This document shows, piece by piece, positions 8,361-18,100 of a stretch of DNA of 47,841 bases (position 1 is its first letter; every line of letters starts with the position of its first letter). The DNA is from JADGAU01 sp045047105 (GTDB taxonomy: Bacteria; Pseudomonadota; Gammaproteobacteria; GRL18): contig JASFYQ010000048.1 of the NCBI GenBank assembly GCA_045047105.1, positions 1-47,841 of the forward strand. The letters run 5' to 3'. Made by a program: the position numbers and the translations under genes. The notes under the pieces were generated by a model. It made no database searches. It saw only the letters and a program-made list of their open reading frames with translations, and was not told the DNA's origin.

Positions 8361-8369
8361 ATCTCTAAA

Positions 8370-9029
8370 CTAAAAAAGCCGATTAAATAAACGGTTAATA
8401 GTCTCTAAGAGATCATCTTCTATATCAAATGAGTGTTTTTTTCCCTGTTGATTATCATTTGAATACATTTTATAGGTTTTTGAGCGATGATTATTTTCCT
8501 GCTGCAGCTTCACTTTTGCATGTAATAGTTCTCCTCCTGCTTTTTTCCATTCCATTAAATGTGTTGTTTCTCCACTGTCTATCCATACTCCATGCTGTTG
8601 ACAACGATCTATTATTACCCCACTTTTGTGTGCATAGTTTGAACGCTGCATAAATTTTCTACATTCAGGGCATTTTCTATAGCGAATACTTTTATCTTTT
8701 TTATATCGATCAAGATTAATATTAGTCATGTGCTGTTGATTAATATGTATAACTCCAGCAACTGAATGCTCTAAAAAATCTTCAATTTCTCCAGGATCAA
8801 AAAATAATCCAAAACATTTATTACAACGCTCTATTTGAAATTCCCCCTTTATATTTAGATCTATAGTGCTAAGAGGAATATCACATTCAGGGCAGATACG
8901 CACAGAGTTTTTATTTACTATATCGTATTGGTATTTATTGCGTAAGTCCACATCACTTCTGACCTGACAATAAATACAGAGGTTAGAGTTTGCGGAAAGG
9001 GGAGCAGAGCAAGTGCTACATCTGGACAT
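8370..9029 (-). CDS. Zinc-ribbon protein with zf-TFIIB domains
   Basis: A 219-residue cytosolic protein built from zinc ribbons. The N-terminus CSTCSAPLSANSNLCIYC is a zinc-ribbon. It is followed by two zf-TFIIB repeats: CPECDIPL...CNKCFGLFFDPGEIEDFL and CPECRKFM...CQQHGVWIDSGETTHLM. The C-terminal third is charged and probably disordered. It lies 30 bp downstream of an SPFH-SHOCT gene on the same strand. Bacillus subtilis has a comparable linkage of a zinc ribbon (YdjG) with an SPFH/virion-core protein (YdjI) in a PspA membrane-stress operon. By analogy this pair may act at the membrane under stress; that is inference. Confidence 0.8.
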   Translation of the reverse strand: MSRCSTCSAPLSANSNLCIYCQVRSDVDLRNKYQYDIVNKNSVRICPECDIPLSTIDLNIKGEFQIERCNKCFGLFFDPGEIEDFLEHSVAGVIHINQQHMTNINLDRYKKDKSIRYRKCPECRKFMQRSNYAHKSGVIIDRCQQHGVWIDSGETTHLMEWKKAGGELLHAKVKLQQENNHRSKTYKMYSNDNQQGKKHSFDIEDDLLETINRLFNRLF

Positions 9030-9059
9030 AATATTTGGAAAATTAAAGAGTAAATGGAG

Positions 9060-10082
9060 TTATATGTTATCTAAAATATCTTTTTTCTTTGCAGTATATT
9101 CTTGCTCATTAATTAATTCTGATTGATACATTTTTTTTAACTGAGTTAATTTTTCCATGGGATCGCCTTTATTAGGAGTGCTTGTTTGTTCAGTTGTTAC
9201 AAAATTATTCCCCATGGATTGAGCCATGCTTTGTCCCAGGCCCATTCCAGCACCCAGCCCCATGCCTATACCTGCTGCACCCCCTTCATTTCTGGCAGCT
9301 TCTCGCATAGCTTCAATTTGTTGTACTCCCGCATAGCTCATGCCTACCGCTTTTGCTGCATGTGCCTCAGCGGTTAGATCAGCAATGCGATTTATACGTT
9401 TAAGGGTATTTTCATCAAAATCTGTACCTTCAATACGAAAGTCAGTAATTTTAAAACCCAGTTTAGCAAAATCATCGTCCAGTTGTTGTTGCATTCCTGC
9501 GGTAATTTCATCTCGATTAGCATCAATTTCTGCATAAGAGAAACGACTTTCTGATAAAAAATCACTCAGTGGATGAATGATTCGATCGGACATAATACTT
9601 CTAAAGTCATCAATATAATAATTACCACCACTGCCAACTATATTTACAAAAAAGCTGCGTGGATCATCAATTTGATAACTATAATTTCCATAGGCTTTTA
9701 GACCAACGGGGAAGTTGTATTTAGGATCGTCATATTTTATGGGAGAAGTCGTTCCCCATTTTTGATCTAAAATTTTAGTTCTACGATAAAAATAAATACC
9801 CACTTTATGCTCACTTTCAAAAAGTTGCATAAATTTTTTAATGCTTGTCCAAAAAGGAATATTATCTGTTTTTAAGGAGATAAGTTTTTCTTTTTCTAAA
9901 ATATAACGAATTTTTCCTTCATAAACAAAGATGCATCCCTGACCTGGACCAACAATTAATTTGGACGCATTTTTAATTTCATCGCCATTGTCTGTCCACT
10001 GGTAGAGTAGGGTGTTAGGATCGGGATCCTGCCATTGAATAACAGAACGTAATTGGCGTTTTAAACCATTAAAAATTGCCAT
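9060..10082 (-). CDS. SPFH/virion-core-like protein with C-terminal SHOCT domain
   Basis: A 340-residue protein. The start is the ATG at 10082 (GGAG seven bases upstream); an in-frame GTG four codons earlier overlaps that ribosome-binding site. Residues about 20-240 form an SPFH domain of the YdjI/'virion core' class ('LIVGPGQGCIFVYEGKI', 'FPVGLKAYGNYSYQIDDPRSFF', 'DFRIEGTDFDENTLKRI'). A Gly/Met-rich low-complexity stretch (about 265-295, 'GGAAGIGMGLGAGMGLGQSM') follows. The C-terminal 30 residues match SHOCT ('LTQLKKMYQSELINEQEY'). There is no transmembrane helix. It probably forms a membrane-associated oligomer and is paired with the downstream zinc-ribbon gene. Confidence 0.85.
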   Translation of the reverse strand: MAIFNGLKRQLRSVIQWQDPDPNTLLYQWTDNGDEIKNASKLIVGPGQGCIFVYEGKIRYILEKEKLISLKTDNIPFWTSIKKFMQLFESEHKVGIYFYRRTKILDQKWGTTSPIKYDDPKYNFPVGLKAYGNYSYQIDDPRSFFVNIVGSGGNYYIDDFRSIMSDRIIHPLSDFLSESRFSYAEIDANRDEITAGMQQQLDDDFAKLGFKITDFRIEGTDFDENTLKRINRIADLTAEAHAAKAVGMSYAGVQQIEAMREAARNEGGAAGIGMGLGAGMGLGQSMAQSMGNNFVTTEQTSTPNKGDPMEKLTQLKKMYQSELINEQEYTAKKKDILDNI

Positions 10083-10283
10083 ACTAATCTCCACAATTTA
10101 TATTCAAGGTTTTTATTTTACAGACTAAAATCTTTAAATTTGAGATGTCTATTTAATAAATAGCAACAGTTCTTACTATAGAAAAAGAATTTTATAACTT
10201 GCTTTTGTTAAAAATTATAGGACAGATAATAAAAAATGTGAGACTTAATGTCTAGGAATATTCGTTTTAGAAAGAGAAAATAT

Positions 10284-10517
10284 TTAAGCTATGGAGTTGT
10301 GTTTCCACGAAATTTGCGCCCAAGAAACATAGGATTGCTGTAGATCCTGCACAATAATAATTTCCATACCAATTAATTGCGAAATAACATCAATTTTAGT
10401 TTCACAAAACTGTTCTATCAATAGTTCTAGCTGTTTATTATTTATATATAACAGGTTAGGGCGATGTTTATGTTTTTTTTCATACTGCACTGTTAGCCTA
10501 TTTATAGTACTTATCAT
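10284..10517 (-). CDS. Conserved hypothetical protein, 77 aa
   Basis: A small protein starting MISTINRLTVQYEKKHKHR. The layout 'Y-x-x-x-x-x-x-RPNLLYIN', then a helix, then 'IGMEIIIVQD' recalls a short uncharacterised family that I believe occurs in other gammaproteobacteria, though I cannot search to confirm it. There are no cysteines suited to metal binding in a motif, and no membrane segment. It stands alone between the SPFH pair and bpt, with 110-200 bp gaps either side. Function unknown. Confidence 0.6.
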   Translation of the reverse strand: MISTINRLTVQYEKKHKHRPNLLYINNKQLELLIEQFCETKIDVISQLIGMEIIIVQDLQQSYVSWAQISWKHNSIA

Positions 10518-10628
10518 ATTCTATTCTGCTTTGTTGTGCATTTATAAGAAGCTATGTAATAGCCATGTGAAATAAGAGTATTTTATATTAGTTTATATTT
10601 TCTATTATCGTCCAAAGCGTACCGTTCT

Positions 10629-11381
10629 TTATGGTTTATTTTTAGCTATTTTAGTATCTATTAAATTTTCATACTTTATCCATTTGCTATTGAGGTAACA
10701 TTCAGCTGGCTGGTATTGATTTTTGTAAGACATTTTTTTATTTCCTGCAATCCAATAGCCTAAATATAACCATTGTAGCCCACGGCGTTTACATTCTTCA
10801 ATTTGCCATAATATTGCATAAACACCAAGGCTACGTTTTTGATACTGTTGTTCAATACTAAAATAGGTATAAACGGCGGATAAGCCATTACCTATTACAT
10901 CGGTAACTGCTAAGGCAAGCAGTTTCGTTCCTAATCTAAATTCAACAAATTCTGTTTCACTCCACGATGAAGAGAGAAAATTAATATAATCTTGTTCAGT
11001 TGCACCATCCATACCACTATTGATATGTCGATGATTTAAGTATTGAGTGTATAAAGCAAAATGTTCTTGTTCAAATTGAGCAGGTTTAATGTTTATTGTA
11101 AGATCCTTATTTTTACGTAAACAACGTTTTTGAGTGCTTTTATATTTGAATTGCTTAACCTTTACTCGGGTTGATATGCATTGCTGGCAAGATTTACAAT
11201 GAGGTCGGTACAAATTATTTCCACTGCGCCTAAAACCATGCTCAATTAAAGAACTATAGGTGTTTTTATCGGGAGATAGAGCAGGATCAATAAATAGACT
11301 GCAAGACATTTCTCCCTCTAGATAATTACAATCATGGGGTTCAGATAAAAATAAATTAATATTTTGTAGGTTTGCAGTCAT
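10629..11381 (-). CDS. bpt: Aspartate/glutamate leucyltransferase Bpt (N-end rule)
   Basis: Transfers leucine from Leu-tRNA to proteins with N-terminal Asp or Glu, marking them for ClpS-ClpAP degradation. The 250-residue length fits the ATE family. The N-terminal signature with conserved cysteines is visible: 'CNYLEGEMSCSLFIDP' and 'RRSGNNLYRPHCKSCQQC'. The C-terminal GNAT-like part has 'YTYFSIEQQYQKRSLGVYAI' and 'LQWLYLGYWIAGNKKMSYK'. clpS-clpA, the machine that reads this tag, is about 28 kb away in the same window. The usual neighbours aat and infA are absent. Confidence 0.92.
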   Translation of the reverse strand: MTANLQNINLFLSEPHDCNYLEGEMSCSLFIDPALSPDKNTYSSLIEHGFRRSGNNLYRPHCKSCQQCISTRVKVKQFKYKSTQKRCLRKNKDLTINIKPAQFEQEHFALYTQYLNHRHINSGMDGATEQDYINFLSSSWSETEFVEFRLGTKLLALAVTDVIGNGLSAVYTYFSIEQQYQKRSLGVYAILWQIEECKRRGLQWLYLGYWIAGNKKMSYKNQYQPAECYLNSKWIKYENLIDTKIAKNKP

Positions 11382-11411
11382 AGGTAAACTTAGTTTAAAT
11401 AAAAGCGGATA

Positions 11412-12527
11412 TTAACAAAAACCATTATTGCAAACCTTGTTCCTACCCGTTTCTTTGGCTTGGTACAAGGCTTGATCTGAATGTTCAATTAAAGTAAGTC
11501 CATAAAAGTTAATATCTTCGCTATTAAATTCTTTATATAAGGTTGATAAGCCAATAGAAATAGTGATAGTTAATTCCTGCTTATCATCTATCGCAATAGG
11601 TGTTGTATTTACTGTAGAAATAATTCGTGAAGCAACTTTTAAAGCTTCAGTATTTTCAGTTTTAGGTAGTATTAAAACAAATTCTTCTCCACCATAACGT
11701 GCTAAAATTTCATGACTTCTTAATGTTTTTTGTATTCGTTTTACTACTTGAACAAGTACTTCATCTCCTGCCGAATGGCCATATTTATCATTTACCCTTT
11801 TAAAATGGTCAATATCAATAAGTAAACAAGACAAGGGTAATTGGGTGCGTTGTACTCGAGTGACTTCTTCGATAAGAGATTGATCAAAAAATCTCCTATT
11901 ACGAATTTTGGTTAATGGATCGGTTAAACTACAGAGTTTAAGCCTCTCATAATTTAGTACATTTTCGATACAAACACTTATTATATAACTTAAGCGCTTC
12001 ATAAAAATAGTGCCAGAGTCAGGCTCAAAGCGATTTTTTTGAGTACTTACACAACTAAATATACCAATAATTTCTCCGTGTCTTAGCAGCGGTAAAATAG
12101 CAATAGATTTTATGTTTTTATGATTCTTTCTTACTGGATCAATCAATAATTTATGTGTTCTAATTTGATAATCACCCAGAAACATTTTCTTAGATAACGG
12201 GATTATTTTTTCAATTGAAAAAGGTAAATCTAAAATAGAAACGCGATTTGCATAATTATTTTTTATGGTTTTATCTGTTAGTAAAGGTTTTATGCTTGAG
12301 TTGCTATCAACTAGAATAAGTGTAGAAAAATTTAAATTAAATAAAGATGGATAATCAAGGATTAACACATCCAATAAGTCAATTAAGCTATTGGCTTCCA
12401 TTAACTTAAACTCAATTTGCTCAAAACGTTTTAGTTTTTCTTCGTTTTCATGAGCATTTTTTAAAATATTTTGCAATTGATGTTTAAGTTGTGCATTTTC
12501 ATTTTCAATTGTAACTTGTTTCAACAT
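11412..12527 (-). CDS. Diguanylate cyclase with DUF484/GAF-like sensor and GGDEF domain
   Basis: A 371-residue cytosolic protein that should make cyclic di-GMP. The N-terminal coiled coil (about 5-40) and DUF484/GAF-like sensory module (about 40-190, 'FNLNFSTLILVDSNSS', 'ILPLLRHGEIIGIFSCVST') precede a GGDEF domain (about 200-365). The active-site motif is GGEEF in 'ARYGGEEFVLILP', with 'DIDHFKRVNDKYGHSAGDEVL' upstream, so catalysis is expected. The inhibitory I-site position five residues before GGEEF reads RSHE instead of RxxD, so c-di-GMP product feedback may be weak. It lies 30 bp upstream of bpt and may be cotranscribed. Confidence 0.88.
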   Translation of the reverse strand: MLKQVTIENENAQLKHQLQNILKNAHENEEKLKRFEQIEFKLMEANSLIDLLDVLILDYPSLFNLNFSTLILVDSNSSIKPLLTDKTIKNNYANRVSILDLPFSIEKIIPLSKKMFLGDYQIRTHKLLIDPVRKNHKNIKSIAILPLLRHGEIIGIFSCVSTQKNRFEPDSGTIFMKRLSYIISVCIENVLNYERLKLCSLTDPLTKIRNRRFFDQSLIEEVTRVQRTQLPLSCLLIDIDHFKRVNDKYGHSAGDEVLVQVVKRIQKTLRSHEILARYGGEEFVLILPKTENTEALKVASRIISTVNTTPIAIDDKQELTITISIGLSTLYKEFNSEDINFYGLTLIEHSDQALYQAKETGRNKVCNNGFC

Positions 12528-12663
12528 TATTTATTTAACTTTTTGAATTATTGTATTTTTATATAGATTATTCTGCCTATAATAAATTAATGTGAGAGCT
12601 TTCACAGTTAAATGATTTTAGCCTTTTAGCTAAAAAAAATGTTTAACTCTTTATTTTAAATTA

Positions 12664-13686
12664 CTAACTAAAACCATTTGGATTATTTTTTTGCCATGCC
12701 CAGGTATCTGCCATCATTTCTTCCAGACCTCTTTCTGCTTGCCAATTAATCTCTTTTTTTGCAAAAGAAGGATCGGCATAACATTGTGCGATATCTCCTG
12801 CTCGCCGATCAACGATTTGATAGGCAATAGAAAATCCACAGGCTTTTTCAAAAGCAGTTAGCATTTCTAAAACACTATAACCTTTTCCTGTACCTAAATT
12901 ATAGGTGACCAGACCTGGATTTTCAGTTAATTTTTGTAATGCTTTAAGATGTCCCTGAGCTAGATCAACAACATGAATATAGTCGCGCACCCCAGTGCCA
13001 TCTGGGGTATCATAATCATTACCATAAACAGAGAGCTTTTCACGTTTTCCTATTGCTACTTGTGATATATAAGGTAGTAAGTTATTAGGTATACCATTGG
13101 GATCTTCACCAATTTGCCCAGATTTATGAGCTCCTACAGGGTTAAAATAACGTAGTAGGGCAATGTTCCAGTCTTGATCAGAAAGATAAATATCACCAGC
13201 CATATCTTCAACAATTAATTTTGAGCGACCATAGGGGTTGCTTACAGAAAGAGGAAAGTCTTCAGTAATTGGTACAGTAGCAGGATTTCCATAAACCGTT
13301 GCAGAGGAGCTAAAAACAAAGTTTTTTACCTTACATTTGTTCATTACACGCAATAAACTAATAGTTCCTGATATATTGTTGTAATAATAATCCAGAGGTA
13401 TTTCAACTGATTCACCTACCGCTTTAAGTCCAGCAAAGTGGATTACTGCATCGGGTTTTTGTTGAAGAAAAATTTCTTCTAACTTTTCTTCATTTAAAAT
13501 ATCTTCTTGAAAAAAATCAATGCTATTGTTTGATGGGTTGTTACAAAGTTTTTTAACTCGGTGCAGTGATTCAATTTTACTATTCGATAAATTATCCACA
13601 ACACTCACTTGAAAACCAGCATTAAGAAGTTCTAAACAAGTGTGACTTCCAATATAACCTGCTCCGCCTGTAACTAAAATATGCAT
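12664..13686 (-). CDS. galE: UDP-glucose 4-epimerase
   Basis: Interconverts UDP-glucose and UDP-galactose, feeding LPS and exopolysaccharide precursors. The 340-residue length matches GalE. An N-terminal Rossmann fold with GGAGYIGSH binds NAD. The catalytic pair lies in 'NPYGRSK' (YxxxK) with the Ser/Thr in 'FSSSATVYG'. Substrate-binding elements 'RYFNPVGAH' and 'GTGVRDYIHVVDLA' are typical. It is transcribed divergently from carA. No other sugar genes are adjacent, so its pathway role comes from the family only. Confidence 0.94.
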   Translation of the reverse strand: MHILVTGGAGYIGSHTCLELLNAGFQVSVVDNLSNSKIESLHRVKKLCNNPSNNSIDFFQEDILNEEKLEEIFLQQKPDAVIHFAGLKAVGESVEIPLDYYYNNISGTISLLRVMNKCKVKNFVFSSSATVYGNPATVPITEDFPLSVSNPYGRSKLIVEDMAGDIYLSDQDWNIALLRYFNPVGAHKSGQIGEDPNGIPNNLLPYISQVAIGKREKLSVYGNDYDTPDGTGVRDYIHVVDLAQGHLKALQKLTENPGLVTYNLGTGKGYSVLEMLTAFEKACGFSIAYQIVDRRAGDIAQCYADPSFAKKEINWQAERGLEEMMADTWAWQKNNPNGFS

Positions 13687-13783
13687 ATATAATTAAACCT
13701 CGCTGATTTTCATTAGTATAAATATTAGATTTACTTAATTATCATTTATCAGTTGTTAATTATCAATTAATATTTATCTTTAA

Positions 13784-13812
13784 TAGACACAAAATCCTGA
13801 TTTTAGTACAAT
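13784..13812 (+). promoter_or_regulatory. Sigma-70-type promoter for carAB
   Basis: TAGACA (13784-13789) and TACAAT (13807-13812) are separated by 17 bp, each one mismatch from consensus. Transcription would begin about 13819-13820, leaving a leader of about 45 nt before carA that contains the strong AGGGAGG ribosome-binding site. I see no obvious ARG box or attenuator. Confidence 0.6.
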
Positions 13813-13863
13813 CGCAGTTTAATTTTAAGTCTGTTTATAGCACATTACTTTAGGGAGGTTTTT

Positions 13864-15030
13864 TTGGATAATCTTATTCAAGTGCCAGCACTTTTAGCCT
13901 TGGAAGACGGGAATGTTTTTCATGGTTTGTCCATTGGCATTGAGGGCGAAACGATTGGAGAAGTGGTATTTAACACCTCTATGACTGGTTATCAGGAAAT
14001 TCTAACGGATCCTTCATATAAAAAACAGATTGTTACTCTAACCTATCCGCATATTGGTAATACGGGAACCAATAATGAAGATGAGGAATCGGATTCGATT
14101 TATGCCAGTGGCTTAGTTATTCGTGATTTACCTCGTTTGGTATCAAACTGGCGTAGTACTGGAGATTTATCCAGTTATCTGAAAAAACATCAACTGGTTG
14201 CTATAGCAGATATTGATACTCGACAGTTAACTCGCTTATTACGCACTAAGGGGGCAATGGGTGGTTGTATTATTGCTGATAAAAATCTAGCAGGTGACAA
14301 TGCCCAGGTTATAATTGATAGTGCCATTGCTAAAGCCAAACAATTTACAGGTCTTAAAGGAATGGACCTGGCTCAGCAAGTAACCACAGCAAATAGTTAT
14401 TCCTGGACAGAAGGAAGTTGGGTTTTAGGTGAAGGCCATATAGCAAATGCCTGTGAAAAAGTAGCACAATCCTATCATGTGGTTGCATATGATTTTGGAG
14501 TAAAACGAAATATTCTACGCTTATTAGCGGATAGGGGCTGTAAATTAACCGTGGTTCCCGCACAAACTTCTGCAAAAGATGTTTTAGCCTTAAATCCAGA
14601 TGGTATCTTTTTATCTAATGGTCCAGGTGATCCAGAACCCTGTGGCTATGCTATTGAAGCAATTAAACAGCTTATTGATAGTAATAAGCCTATCTTTGGG
14701 ATTTGTTTAGGGCATCAGTTATTATCTCTTGCCTGTGGAGCAAAAACGATAAAGATGAAATTTGGGCATCATGGTGGTAATCATCCTGTTGCTGTTCTTA
14801 AAACCAGGCAGGTAATGATTAGTAGTCAAAATCATGGTTTTGCTGTGGAAGAATCGAGTTTGCCAAATAGTTTAGAAATAACCCATAAGTCACTCTTTGA
14901 TCAATCTATTCAGGGTGTTTGTCATAAAGATAAACCTGTTTTTGGTTTTCAGGGGCACCCAGAAGCCAGTCCAGGACCACATGATATATCGCCCTTATTT
15001 GATCAGTTTATTGATATGATGAAAACTTAG
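13864..15030 (+). CDS. carA: Carbamoyl-phosphate synthase small (glutaminase) subunit
   Basis: Hydrolyses glutamine and channels ammonia to CarB for carbamoyl phosphate, used in pyrimidine and arginine synthesis. The 388-residue length is normal. The start is TTG at 13864, behind a very strong AGGGAGG (13852-13858); no in-frame ATG lies near the conserved N-terminus 'ALLALEDGNVFHG'. The N-terminal CPSase domain has 'GEVVFNTSMTGYQEILTDPSY'. The C-terminal class I amidotransferase has nucleophile Cys281 in GICLGHQ and His365/Glu367 in QGHPEAS. carB follows after about 100 bp and is probably cotranscribed. Confidence 0.95.
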   Translation: MDNLIQVPALLALEDGNVFHGLSIGIEGETIGEVVFNTSMTGYQEILTDPSYKKQIVTLTYPHIGNTGTNNEDEESDSIYASGLVIRDLPRLVSNWRSTGDLSSYLKKHQLVAIADIDTRQLTRLLRTKGAMGGCIIADKNLAGDNAQVIIDSAIAKAKQFTGLKGMDLAQQVTTANSYSWTEGSWVLGEGHIANACEKVAQSYHVVAYDFGVKRNILRLLADRGCKLTVVPAQTSAKDVLALNPDGIFLSNGPGDPEPCGYAIEAIKQLIDSNKPIFGICLGHQLLSLACGAKTIKMKFGHHGGNHPVAVLKTRQVMISSQNHGFAVEESSLPNSLEITHKSLFDQSIQGVCHKDKPVFGFQGHPEASPGPHDISPLFDQFIDMMKT

Positions 15031-15132
15031 TAAATAAAAAAGCTAAATTTAATTATCAACTTGAGATATACAAAACAATTTACCTTAAACAATTTACCCC
15101 AACTATATAAAGAAGGGTTAGTGGAAAAATAA

Positions 15133-18100
15133 ATGCCAAAACGTGAAGACATTAAAAGTATTTTAATTATTGGTGCAGGTCCTATTGTCATTGGTCAGGC
15201 ATGTGAATTTGACTATTCTGGCGCCCAGGCATGTAAAGCTTTAAAAGAGGAAGGTTACCGGGTTATTTTGGTGAACTCTAATCCTGCAACAATTATGACC
15301 GATCCTGAATTGGCAGATGCAACCTATATTGAGCCTATACATTGGAAAGTTGTTGAAAATATTATAAAAAAAGAACGCCCGGATGCCTTGCTTCCAACAA
15401 TGGGCGGTCAAACTGCTTTAAACTGTGCTCTTGATTTGGATAAACACGGAGTATTAGAAAAGTACCAGATAGAAATGATTGGTGCGGATAAAGACGCTAT
15501 TAATAAAGCAGAAGACAGGGATCTGTTTAGGCAAGCCATGCGTAAGATTGGTTTGGATATGCCAAAATCATTTATTGCCCATAGTATGGGGGAAGCACAT
15601 GATGTACAAGAAAAACTGGGTCAATTCCCGATCATTATTCGCCCATCGTTTACCATGGGTGGAAGTGGGGGAGGCATTGCTTATAACAAAGAAGAATATG
15701 TAGAAATATGTGAACGTGGTTTAGATTTATCGCCCACTAAAGAATTATTAATAGAAGAATCTATTATTGGTTGGAAAGAGTTTGAAATGGAAGTAGTGCG
15801 AGATTGCAACGATAATTGCATTATCGTTTGTTCCATTGAAAATTTTGATGCTATGGGAGTACATACAGGTGATTCTATTACTGTTGCTCCAGCACAGACC
15901 TTAACGGATAAAGAATACCAAATTATGCGTAATGCTTCACTGGAAGTATTGCGTGAGATTGGCGTTGAAACGGGTGGTTCAAATGTACAATTTGCAGTTA
16001 ATCCTGAAAATGGTCGACTGATTATTATTGAAATGAACCCACGGGTTTCACGCTCATCCGCTTTAGCATCCAAAGCAACAGGTTTCCCCATTGCCAAAGT
16101 AGCCGCTAAGCTAGCGGTAGGTTATACTCTGGATGAATTGAAAAATGAAATTACTGGTGGTGCAACTCCTACCTCGTTTGAGCCTTCCATTGATTATGTG
16201 GTAACAAAAATACCTCGCTTTACTTTTGAGAAATTCCCCAAGGCCGATGCAACTTTGACTACGCAAATGAAGTCAGTAGGTGAAGCAATGTCTATGGGCA
16301 GAACTTTCCAAGAATCTTTGCAAAAAGCTTTACGTTCTCTAGAAGTAGATAGTGATGGTTTTAATGAGATACTCGATGATGTATCTATTGAAGTTGCAGG
16401 TGAGACGGATGGTGATAGGCTAGATTTTTTAAAGCATGAACTACGTATTCCTGGTGCGCAGAGAATTTGGTATATAGCCGATGCATTTCGTAAAGGCTTA
16501 ACCCTTGATGAAATACAGGAATTAACGGGTATTGATCCCTGGTTTTTAATTCAAATAGAAGAGTTAATTGAATTCGAAGATAATTTTAAGGGTTTAAATA
16601 TCCTTGATCTAGATGAAAAAACAATGCGACAGGCAAAACGCAGAGGTTTTTCAGATAGTCGACTGGCTAATTTATTAGCCACTGATGAAATAACCGTTCG
16701 TAAATATCGCAAACAATTAGGTGTATTACCCGTTTATAAACGAGTTGACTCCTGCGCAGCAGAGTTTGAATCTGCAACCGCGTATATGTATTCAAGTTAT
16801 GAATACGAGTGTGAGTCAAAACCCAGTAATAAAAATAAAATTATGATTCTAGGCGGTGGTCCTAACCGTATTGGGCAGGGTATTGAATTTGATTATTGCT
16901 GTGTACATGCAGCTATGGCATGTAGAGACGATGGTTACGAAACTATTATGGTTAATTGTAATCCAGAAACTGTCTCAACCGACTATGATACTTCCGATCG
17001 ATTGTATTTTGAGCCTTTAACATTTGAAGATGTTCTTAATTTAGTTGAATTAGAGCAGCCAGATGGAATTATTGTACAGTATGGTGGACAAACACCTTTA
17101 AAACTTGCAGAAGCTCTAGAAGCGGCAGGAGCTAAAATTATTGGTACCAGCCCCGATTCTATTGATCTTGCCGAAGACAGAGAACGCTTCCAGGAAATGA
17201 TTCATGAATTGGAATTATTACAGCCACCAAATCGTACAGCAAGGGATCCTGACTCTGCGGTTGCATTAGCCGAAGAAATTGGTTACCCATTAGTAGTAAG
17301 ACCCTCTTATGTTCTGGGCGGGCGTGCTATGGAAATTGTTTACAATGAATCCGAACTACGTGTTTATATGCGTGATGCAGTTAAGGTTTCTAATGACTCT
17401 CCGGTATTATTAGATCGTTTCCTTGATGATGCTATAGAAGTGGACGTAGATGTTATCTGTGATGGAGAAAATGTATTAATTGGTGGAATAATGCAACATA
17501 TTGAGCAGGCTGGAGTCCACTCAGGTGATTCGGCATGTTCTTTGCCTCCATATAATTTATCTCAGGAAATTCAACAACAATTGCGCCATCAATCTGAAAT
17601 AATGGCTAAAAAGTTAAAAGTTATTGGACTAATGAATACGCAGTTTGCAATTAAGGGTGATGATGTTTATGTACTAGAGGTCAATCCCAGAGCATCCAGA
17701 ACGGTTCCCTTTGTATCAAAAGCAACGGGTGTTTCTCTGGCAAAAATTGCAGCACTATGTATGACAGGTAAAACATTAAAACAACAAAATGCTTTAGAAG
17801 AAAAAGTGCCTGAATTCTACTCTGTTAAAGAATCCGTTTTTCCTTTTGTCAAATTTCCCGGAGTAGATCCTATTTTAGGCCCGGAAATGAAATCAACAGG
17901 AGAAGCAATGGGCATAGGTAAAACCTTTGGTGAAGCCTTTGCTAAATCACAATTATCTGCGAGTGTAAGCTTACCTCAATCCGGTACTGCTTTTATTAGT
18001 GTGCGAGAAGCAGATAGATCGCGTTTAGCAGAATTAGCAAGAAAAATTGTTGCTCTGGGCTTTAATCTGGTTTCAACTCGAGGAACCGCACGTTTATTGG

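Noticed and set aside
12600..12660. Terminator at the hairpin between galE and the diguanylate cyclase
   Set aside because: On the minus strand the T-run comes before, not after, the stem, so it does not fit an intrinsic terminator for galE.
15681..16097. 138-residue antisense frame inside carB
   Set aside because: No family resemblance and no start signal; it is a shadow of the highly conserved carB frame.
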